8,915 bases of DNA from RYN-433 sp036558265. GTDB taxonomy: Bacteria > Planctomycetota > Phycisphaerae > Tepidisphaerales > Tepidisphaeraceae. The DNA is taken from NCBI GenBank assembly GCA_036558265.1, contig DATBFY010000466.1, positions 1 to 8,915 of the forward strand, in the 5' to 3' direction. Shown here in pieces: positions 1 through 5,410 of the stretch; position 1 is the stretch's first letter; every line of letters begins with the position of its first letter. The notes beneath the pieces are model-generated. The model was not told the origin of the DNA. It saw only the letters and a list, made by a program, of their open reading frames with translations, and searched no databases. The translations under genes were made by a program, and so were the position numbers.

Positions 1-1
1 C

Positions 2-577
2 TCACACGTCACCGCCGCCAGGGTCGATCTGGCGCAGGCTTCCTGGAAGCGGATCGATGTGGACGGCCACGAGCACCCGCACGCGTTCGTCAGCGCCGGC
101 CAGCACCGGCGAACCGCGCGCGTAACGCTGGGTCAGGAGGGGGAGCCAGAGGTCGGCGCGGGGGTGGAAGGGCTGGTGATCCTCAAGACCGCAAGGTCGG
201 CCTTTAAAGGATTCTTGCGGGACGAGTTTACGACATTGGCGGACACCGATGATCGAATTTTCGCCACTCGATTGGCTGCCCGCTGGGACTACGAGGCCGG
301 AACTCACGATTGGAATGGTTGTTATGACCGGGTGCTTTCGGCCATGCTTCGGGTCTTCGCGGCGCACGACAGCCTGGCCGTGCAGCAAACGCTCTTCGCG
401 ATGGCGGAACGGGCGTTGGCGGAATGCAAACCGGTGAGGGACATTGACTTGGAAATGCCCAATCAGCACCGGCTCCCGATCGACCTGCGACCGCTTGGGC
501 TGGACAATCGCAACGAGGTCTTCGTAACCACGTCCGAGCCGTTCGGCCTGATCCAGGCGCGCGTGTCACGAGGCTAA
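2..577 (+). CDS. uox: Urate oxidase (uricase), C-terminal part, 5' truncated by window edge
   Basis: This is the cofactor-free oxidase that converts urate and O2 to 5-hydroxyisourate and H2O2. The frame is open from base 2 and ends at TAA 575-577, giving 191 residues of a protein usually near 280-300. Uricase signatures visible are LKTARSAFKGF followed by RDEFTTL, then DRIFAT, the VQQTLF stretch and MPNQH. By alignment from memory with the Aspergillus enzyme, Phe at codon 68 (203-205), Arg at codon 85 (254-256), Gln at codon 128 (383-385), and Asn and His at codons 154 and 156 (461-469) match active-site F159, R176, Q228, N254 and H256. The F-to-R distance (17) is identical. The N-terminal third, with the catalytic Thr/Lys dyad, lies outside the window, so activity cannot be fully judged. 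It ends in RVSRG, with no peroxisome-like tail. It is convergent with the ureide operon and overlaps its last gene by 12 bp. The GTG at 59 is internal, not a start. Confidence 0.95.
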   Translation, partial: SHVTAARVDLAQASWKRIDVDGHEHPHAFVSAGQHRRTARVTLGQEGEPEVGAGVEGLVILKTARSAFKGFLRDEFTTLADTDDRIFATRLAARWDYEAGTHDWNGCYDRVLSAMLRVFAAHDSLAVQQTLFAMAERALAECKPVRDIDLEMPNQHRLPIDLRPLGLDNRNEVFVTTSEPFGLIQARVSRG

Positions 578-1810
578 GCGCGCCAGGGTGCCGGCCAAGG
601 CGAGAATCCCCCGCTGGATGGCGTCGGGAGAGGCATACTCGTCGGGCCGGTGGCTGACCCCGCGGCGGCAGGGGATGAAGATCATGGCCGTGGGCGTGAT
701 GCGGGCCATGAAGAGCGAGTCGTGGTACGCGCGGCTAACCATCCGCCGGGAAGAGAGTTGCGCGTCCTGACAGGTTTCGTCGATCGCACTGATGATGCTG
801 GCCGCGCAAGTGGCGGGCGGGTCGGCATTTAGAATTTCGACCGTGAATTCGATGTTGCGGCGGGCGCAGATTTGATCGGTCGCGGCGCGGATCGCGTCAA
901 CGATGGCATCGCGCACGTCGAGTTTCGTATCCCGCACGTCGATCTCGAGCTGGGCTTGGCTGGGGATGGAATTGACGGCGGCGGGGTGGATGCGGCAGAT
1001 GCCGGTGGTGGCTACAGCATCCGGTGAATTGCTCTTGAGCGCCGCGCGTTCCACCGCAAGGCCGACCTCGGCGGCGGCAAGGAAGGCGTCGCGCCGGCCG
1101 GGCATCAGGGTGGCGCCGGCGTGCCCGCCGGCACCCCTGAGGGAGATCCGAATTGTGGCGGGCGCGGCGATGGCGGTGACGACGCCGATATCAATTCCCT
1201 CCCGTTCGAGGATGGGCCCCTGCTCGATGTGCAGCTCAACGAAGGCGTCGTAATGACCGGTGGGCAGCGGGACGGTGGAAAGGGCTTCGTCCAGGCCGGC
1301 CTGGGTGCGGACCTGTTCGAGCGATCGGCCTTCGCTGTCGCAAAGCGTTGCGGCCCTGGCGGGATCGAGGGAGCCGCTCAGCAGGCGGCTGCCCAGGCAA
1401 CCCAGTCCAAACCGGGTCGGTTCCTCCGCAGTGAACATGATCAGCTCAATGGATCGGCGGAGGCGCACGCCGGCGCGTTGGAGGGCGCGGATCGCTTCGA
1501 GTCCCCCCAGGACGCCGACAGTCCCATCAAAGCGCCCGGAGTGGGGGATGGCGTCAGTATGAGAGCCCGTGGCGACGGCGGGGATGTCAGGATCGGTGCC
1601 CGGCCAGCGGCCGAAGAGATTGCCAACCGCGTCCTGGCGGATGGTCAGACCGGCCTGGGCCATGAGGCCCTTCAGGTAGGCGCGGGCGGCCACGTCCTGC
1701 TCGGTGAAGAGCACGCGCGTGACGGCGGGCGCGGGGGCATCGGAGAAGCTGGCGAGGGTTTCCAACTCCTGCCCGGTGCGGGCGGTGTCAACCTGGAGAG
1801 GCGGGTTCAT
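566..1810 (-). CDS. uah: Ureidoglycolate amidohydrolase (plant UAH-type, M20 family)
   Basis: The predicted product (414 aa) hydrolyses (S)-ureidoglycolate to glyoxylate, CO2 and two ammonia, the last step of the urea-free ureide pathway. It is a Mn-dependent M20/hydantoinase-carbamoylase amidase, presumably cytosolic and dimeric. Metal ligands are visible: H84 (GSHTD), D95 (RFDG), E130 with catalytic base E129 (AEEPTRFG), H194 (LHIEQGP) and H387 (VSHRPDEY). The dimerisation-domain HAG motif is at 230-232. Stretches recalled as characteristic of plant UAH, not AAH, are SFSDAPAPAVTRVL (21-34), AEEPTRFG, IGVVTAIAAPA (208-218) and SRAYHDSLFMARI (359-371). The AAH-type SGAGHDA is replaced by SRAYHDS. 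The ATG at 1810 overlaps the upstream stop as ATGA and has GGAGG (1820-1824) 9 nt upstream. Automated pipelines would probably call this allantoate amidohydrolase or N-carbamoyl-L-amino-acid hydrolase. Assignment to UAH rests on motif memory plus operon position, without a database search. Confidence 0.87.
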   Translation of the reverse strand: MNPPLQVDTARTGQELETLASFSDAPAPAVTRVLFTEQDVAARAYLKGLMAQAGLTIRQDAVGNLFGRWPGTDPDIPAVATGSHTDAIPHSGRFDGTVGVLGGLEAIRALQRAGVRLRRSIELIMFTAEEPTRFGLGCLGSRLLSGSLDPARAATLCDSEGRSLEQVRTQAGLDEALSTVPLPTGHYDAFVELHIEQGPILEREGIDIGVVTAIAAPATIRISLRGAGGHAGATLMPGRRDAFLAAAEVGLAVERAALKSNSPDAVATTGICRIHPAAVNSIPSQAQLEIDVRDTKLDVRDAIVDAIRAATDQICARRNIEFTVEILNADPPATCAASIISAIDETCQDAQLSSRRMVSRAYHDSLFMARITPTAMIFIPCRRGVSHRPDEYASPDAIQRGILALAGTLARLAS

Positions 1811-2544
1811 CTTGGGGCGCCTCCAATCGGGGCGCGGTTGACGTCCTTGTAATAAATGTACCGGGCCGGTGTCTTACCGCCGGCGATGAACCATTGGGGG
1901 CAATACGCGGCCATCCAGATGACGTCGCCGGCTTCAACGGGATACCACTGGTCGTTGAGGCGGTAGACGCCCATGCCCTGGAGCATCAACAGGCCGTGCT
2001 CCATCACGTGGCACTCGACCTGCGGGAGCATGGCGCCGGGGTTGTAGGTGAAGATGTTGATCGCCAGGTCAAAGGCGGGCATGTCGGGGAGGAGGAGCTT
2101 GAGCTGGGCATCCGGATCGCCCATAAAAGGGGTTGAGGCGATTTCCGATTCGTGACCGATCACCGCTTGCGGTTTCGCCCCGTCGGCTGGGACAAAGGCC
2201 TTTTCGAACACGAGCGCCCTCCCGGTCGATTTCGACGAGAGGTGGTGCGCATGACCCGCGGGGAAGAAGGCGTAACCGCCGGCGTTCAGGCTCCGTCGTT
2301 CGATCGACACTTCGCCATCGAGGACGTAGATAAAGCGTTCGATGCCTGCGGGTGCGGCAACCGTGGAACTGCCGGGCTCGAGCAGGGCCAGGTACTGGAC
2401 GAAGTGTGCGCCCATGGCGGGCGAAATCAGGATGACGCCGCGCGTGCGTTCCCAATCGGGAAGCGGAGCAAGGACGTGCGAATCCGGCGCGATCAGGGCG
2501 TGATTGGGGCGTACCGTGGTGCGCGTGTGTCCGAGCGGGTTCAC
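1807..2544 (-). CDS. allE: (S)-ureidoglycine aminohydrolase (bicupin, AllE/UGHY)
   Basis: The product (245 aa) is a two-cupin Mn enzyme that hydrolyses (S)-ureidoglycine to (S)-ureidoglycolate and ammonia, fixing the stereochemistry for the next enzyme. The N-terminal cupin covers about residues 45-115 (IERFIYVLDGEVSI, FFPAGHAHHL) and the catalytic C-terminal cupin about 160-240. Metal ligands are E177, H179 and H183 in VECHVMEHG and Q217 in CPQWF. Their spacing (2, 4, 34) equals that of E235, H237, H241 and Q275 recalled for Arabidopsis UGHY. The C-terminal RYIYYKDVNR is also typical. The frame stays open upstream to 2850, but the start chosen is GTG 2544-2542. It has AAGGAAGG 7 nt upstream, overlaps the AAH stop as GTGA, and gives the family's usual N-terminus (NPLGHTRTTVRPNHALIAP). 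The upstream extension lies wholly within the AAH gene and lacks family resemblance. It is the second gene of a coupled three-gene operon. Confidence 0.94.
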   Translation of the reverse strand: MNPLGHTRTTVRPNHALIAPDSHVLAPLPDWERTRGVILISPAMGAHFVQYLALLEPGSSTVAAPAGIERFIYVLDGEVSIERRSLNAGGYAFFPAGHAHHLSSKSTGRALVFEKAFVPADGAKPQAVIGHESEIASTPFMGDPDAQLKLLLPDMPAFDLAINIFTYNPGAMLPQVECHVMEHGLLMLQGMGVYRLNDQWYPVEAGDVIWMAAYCPQWFIAGGKTPARYIYYKDVNRAPIGGAPR

Positions 2545-3788
2545 GTCGATACCTTCCTTGATTGGGCGAGATGCTCGATGAACTGGATCAGGACTGCCAG
2601 GGCTAATTCCACATCGCCGGGCTGGACCGACTCGTCGGGGTGGTGACTGATGCCGCCGGGCGAGCGGAGGAAGAGCATGGCCGAGGGCACAAGCGGCGCG
2701 AGAATCGCGGCATCGTGACCGGCGCCGCTGTCCAGCATCAGGGGCGGGTCGCCGGTGATGTGATGGACGGCGTCGGCGAGCAGGCGCGTGACGTGCGGGT
2801 CCATCGGAACGCTGGCATATTCTGAGTCGGGCGTAGCCTGCAGCGTGCAAGCGGCTTGGGTCGCGATGGCGCGGGCGCGGTCGAGAATCGCTTGAAGGGC
2901 GGCGGTGCGCGTGTCGTCATCTGCGTGCCGGACGTCGAGGCTGAGTTGGGCGTGGCCGGGGATGACGTTGGAGGCATTGGGATGGGCTTCGATTCGTCCG
3001 ACGGTGGCGGTTAGACCGGCCTCCCCCGTGGCGAAGGCACAGACGTGGTCGATCAACCGGGCGGCAGCGACGAGGGCGTCGTGGCGCGCGGTCATCGGGG
3101 TCGTGCCGGCGTGGGCGGCGCGGCCGGTGAAGGACACGGTCCATCGGGACTGACCGACGATGGTTCGGACGACGCCCAGCGGTCGGGCGGCGGATTCGAG
3201 GACGGGGCCCTGCTCGATGTGGGGCTCGATGTACGCGAGGTAGCGGGAGGGGTCCAAGGGGGATGAATTGGCGGACAGGCCAAAGGCGCTGGCGGCTTCC
3301 CCGACACTGATGCCGGCGCTGTCACGCACGTCGAGGAGCCGTGGTTCCAGGGTGTTGGTGAACGATTTGCTGCCGAAGTAGGGCGTCTTGAAGCGGACGC
3401 CTTCTTCTTCGGAGAATCCGACGACTTCGATCGCAAAGGGGAGGCGGCGGTGGTTCAGTGCTTCGACGACGGCAATGCCGAGCATCACGCCGAGAATGCC
3501 GTCGTAGCGTCCGGCGTCGGGGACGGTATCCAGGTGCGAGCCGATCAGGAGGACGGGTGTATTGGGAGCCGTGCCATCGGTCTGCCCGACGATGTTGCCC
3601 ATCGGGTCGATGCGAACGGCCAGGCCCGCCGCCATCATCCAACGCCGCACCTCGCGATGGACATCGCGCATGGGAGGGGAGAGGAAGGTTCGCGTGATCT
3701 TGCCGGGTTCTTCGGTGAATCGGCCGAGGTGGTCGCAGCGTTCTAGCGCTTGTTCTGCGAGGGAGGGGATGGATGGGGGATTGGGCAT
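2541..3788 (-). CDS. allC: Allantoate amidohydrolase (M20 family)
   Basis: The product (415 aa, normal family length) cleaves allantoate to (S)-ureidoglycine, CO2 and ammonia using a dinuclear Mn centre. Metal ligands visible are H85 (GSHLDT), D96 (RYDG), E129 with catalytic base E128 (SEEEGVRF), H190 (PHIEQGP) and H382 (GGISHHPDE). The dimerisation-domain HAGTTPM is at 226-232, and SGAGHDA is at 354-360. The N-terminal EEPGKITRTFLSP (26-38) resembles AAH and not UAH, whose equivalent is the SDAPAPAVTRVL type. No upstream in-frame start exists before a stop, so ATG 3788 is used, although the nearest purine-rich site (AGGAA) almost touches it. It is the first gene of the minus-strand operon and diverges from xdhA. 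It overlaps allE by 4 bp. The closely related N-carbamoyl-L-amino-acid hydrolases are the main alternative, but the purine context and adjacent UGHY favour allantoate. Confidence 0.9.
   Translation of the reverse strand: MPNPPSIPSLAEQALERCDHLGRFTEEPGKITRTFLSPPMRDVHREVRRWMMAAGLAVRIDPMGNIVGQTDGTAPNTPVLLIGSHLDTVPDAGRYDGILGVMLGIAVVEALNHRRLPFAIEVVGFSEEEGVRFKTPYFGSKSFTNTLEPRLLDVRDSAGISVGEAASAFGLSANSSPLDPSRYLAYIEPHIEQGPVLESAARPLGVVRTIVGQSRWTVSFTGRAAHAGTTPMTARHDALVAAARLIDHVCAFATGEAGLTATVGRIEAHPNASNVIPGHAQLSLDVRHADDDTRTAALQAILDRARAIATQAACTLQATPDSEYASVPMDPHVTRLLADAVHHITGDPPLMLDSGAGHDAAILAPLVPSAMLFLRSPGGISHHPDESVQPGDVELALAVLIQFIEHLAQSRKVST
2552..2559 (-). promoter_or_regulatory. Shine-Dalgarno site that fixes the allE start
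   Basis: AAGGAAGG on the minus strand lies 7 nt before the GTG at 2544, inside the 3' end of the AAH gene. It decides between this GTG and a roughly 100-codon longer reading frame that has no family resemblance, and it suggests that allE can recruit ribosomes as well as re-use those terminating on AAH. Confidence 0.75.
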
Positions 3789-3899
3789 TTCCTGCCGATG
3801 AGATTCTGAGGAAGCGTATCGCTGCTAAAGATATCGGACGGGTAAATGGACGCCTACAGGCTATAATCGGCGTACGAACCCCTGCGCATCCGCGGAATC
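3789..3899. promoter_or_regulatory. Divergent intergenic control region between allC and xdhA
   Basis: These 111 bp are the only space for promoters of both the ureide operon (minus) and xdhAB (plus). The region is visibly more AT-rich than its flanks, especially 3817-3870. A GATATC palindrome sits at 3830-3835, and TATCG occurs twice as a direct repeat (3817-3821 and 3832-3836). No regulator gene is in the window and no operator could be identified. Coregulation of the two arms by purine or ureide status is inferred from the layout. Confidence 0.6.
3862..3867 (+). promoter_or_regulatory. Possible -10 box of the xdhAB promoter
   Basis: TATAAT is a perfect sigma-70 type -10 hexamer, placed 32 bp before the xdhA ATG, which would give a leader of roughly 25 nt. 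No convincing -35 hexamer lies 16-18 bp upstream (the sequence there is around CGGGTA). The site either depends on an activator or is a chance match in an AT-rich patch. No equally good -10 was found for the minus-strand operon. Confidence 0.35.
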
Positions 3900-5408
3900 A
3901 TGCGAGATCACGTCCTGCTCTTCATCAACGGCCGGCGCCACGAAGTGCGCGGCGCGGCCGTCTTTGCGCCCCTCTCGAGTTTCCTTCGGTACGAGCTGGA
4001 GAAGACCGGGACGAAGGTGGTGTGCGCGGAGGGGGATTGCGGGGCCTGCGCGGTGCTGGTCGGGCGTGCCACGGCGGACGGGGCGATACGGTACGAGCCG
4101 GTGACGTCGTGCATCGCGATCGTGGGGCAGTTCGACCTGGCGCACGTGGTCACGGTGGAGGGCTTGAGGCGGAACGGTCATCCGCACGCGGTTCCGGAAG
4201 CGATTGTCGCGAATCATGCGACGCAATGCGGGTTTTGCACGCCGGGGTTCGTCGTGTCGCTCTGTGGGCTGTTGAACGAGCACCCCTCGCCGACCGAAGG
4301 AGACGTTCGCGCGGCGCTGATCGGGAACCTGTGCCGGTGCACGGGGTATCAATCGATCGTTGAGGCGGGGACGCGGGTGGACCACCGGAATCTGCGCAAG
4401 CTCGATGAGCTGTATCCGCCCCCGGCGATGTTGGAAGAGATGGCCGTGCGTGCGGTCGACGACGTGCGGGTCGAGGATGGAGGACGATTTTTTTTCAAGC
4501 CCGCGACGGTCGAGTCGGCGGTTGCCTTCAGGGCGCAGCATCCGGGTTGCACGATCCTGGCGGGCGGGACGGATGTCGGGGTGCAGGTGAACAAGGGGAC
4601 GCGTGAAATGCGCGACGTCCTGTTGCTGGGCGCGCTGCCGGGGCTGCGGACGATCGCGTCCGGCGAGGACCACCTGACGGTCGGCGCGGGCGCAACGCTG
4701 ACGGACCTGGAGCGGGCGACGCGGGAGGGTTACCCGGAGTTGTACCCAATGCTGACGCGGCACGGATCGCCGCTGATCCGCAACGCGGGGACGCTGGCGG
4801 GAAACGTCGCAAACGGGTCGCCGATCGGTGATGCGTTGCCGGCGTTGTATGTGCTGAATGCGGAGATCGAGCTGGCACGAGGTGCCACTCCCTCGCCCGG
4901 TGCTCCAGGAGAGCGCCGGGGTGAAGGTTCTCCCCTGACACAGCGGCGGATCAACATCCACGAGTTCTTCACCGGCTACAAGCGGACGGTGATGACGCCC
5001 GAGGAGTTGATCACCGCGATTCACATTCCGCGATTGGGCCGCGAAGAGATCCTGCGGGTTTACAAGGTTTCGAAGCGGCGGGACCTGGACATCAGCAGCT
5101 TTACGGCGGCGGTGTGGCTGCGGCGCAGCGGGGAAACGATTGCGGACGTGCGGATCGCGTACGGCGGGGTGGGGCCGAACATCGTTCGGCTGCCACGCAC
5201 GGAGGCGATGCTTCGCGGACAGGTGATCGGCGAAGCGCTCTTCGGCCGCGCGGGTGTTGTTGCCCGGACCGAGATCACGCCGATCTCGGACGTGCGGGGC
5301 TCGACCGACTATCGGCTTCAACTGGCGGAGAACATCCTGCTGAAGTTCTACTTTGACCTGGTCAGCGGCGCCAATTCGGCGATGGTCGGCGCGGGACAGG
5401 AGTCGTGA
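3900..5408 (+). CDS. xdhA: Xanthine dehydrogenase small subunit (2Fe-2S and FAD)
   Basis: This is the electron-transfer subunit (502 aa) of the cytosolic molybdenum enzyme oxidising hypoxanthine and xanthine to urate with NAD+. It carries electrons from the Mo centre on XdhB through two 2Fe-2S clusters to FAD. The plant-type ferredoxin domain has C42, C47, C50 and C71 (CAEGDCGAC). The second cluster domain has C110, C113, C145 and C147 (QCGFC and CRC). The FAD domain begins near residue 195, with AGGTDVGV (221-228) and RNAGTLAGN (294-302) contacting FAD, and ends in a CO-dehydrogenase-flavoprotein C-terminal domain (about 385-490). ATG 3900 has only a weak GGA 5 nt upstream but gives the expected N-terminus. 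An unusual Pro/Gly/Arg-rich insertion lies at about 328-346 (see repeat). xdhB follows directly. The G-rich third positions contrast with the C-rich codons of the ureide operon and of the genes after xdhB. Confidence 0.96.
   Translation: MRDHVLLFINGRRHEVRGAAVFAPLSSFLRYELEKTGTKVVCAEGDCGACAVLVGRATADGAIRYEPVTSCIAIVGQFDLAHVVTVEGLRRNGHPHAVPEAIVANHATQCGFCTPGFVVSLCGLLNEHPSPTEGDVRAALIGNLCRCTGYQSIVEAGTRVDHRNLRKLDELYPPPAMLEEMAVRAVDDVRVEDGGRFFFKPATVESAVAFRAQHPGCTILAGGTDVGVQVNKGTREMRDVLLLGALPGLRTIASGEDHLTVGAGATLTDLERATREGYPELYPMLTRHGSPLIRNAGTLAGNVANGSPIGDALPALYVLNAEIELARGATPSPGAPGERRGEGSPLTQRRINIHEFFTGYKRTVMTPEELITAIHIPRLGREEILRVYKVSKRRDLDISSFTAAVWLRRSGETIADVRIAYGGVGPNIVRLPRTEAMLRGQVIGEALFGRAGVVARTEITPISDVRGSTDYRLQLAENILLKFYFDLVSGANSAMVGAGQES
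4886..4935 (+). repeat. Degenerate palindromic repeat inserted in frame within xdhA
   Basis: Within the FAD subunit the sequence reads CTCGCCCGG (4892-4900), loop TGCT, then CCAGGAGAG (4905-4913). The arms pair at 7 of 9 positions and are followed by GCCGGGGTGAAGG. The encoded peptide ATPSPGAPGERRGEGSPL is Pro/Gly/Arg-rich and replaces what is normally a short turn between a beta strand (AEIELARG) and the conserved INIHEFFTGY segment. The form (CTC-CCCGG, 4-base loop, CCGG-GAG, then GGGGTGAGG) resembles GC-rich dispersed palindromes I recall from planctomycete and other genomes that sometimes sit inside genes. That family link is from memory and untested here. Boundaries are approximate. Confidence 0.5.
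5398..5402 (+). promoter_or_regulatory. Shine-Dalgarno site deciding the xdhB start
   Basis: AGGAG lies 8 nt before ATG 5411 but only 2 nt before the alternative GTG 5405, which overlaps the xdhA stop codon. The spacing favours the ATG. The site is within the last codons of xdhA, as expected for coupled translation of two subunits of one complex. Confidence 0.65.
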
Positions 5409-5410
5409 GC

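Noticed and set aside
2545..2850. N-terminal extension of allE to a 347-aa protein
   Set aside because: The extra 102 residues are out of frame with, and inside, AAH coding sequence. They look like shadow translation (Arg/Ala/Pro-rich), and a strong ribosome site precedes the GTG at 2544.
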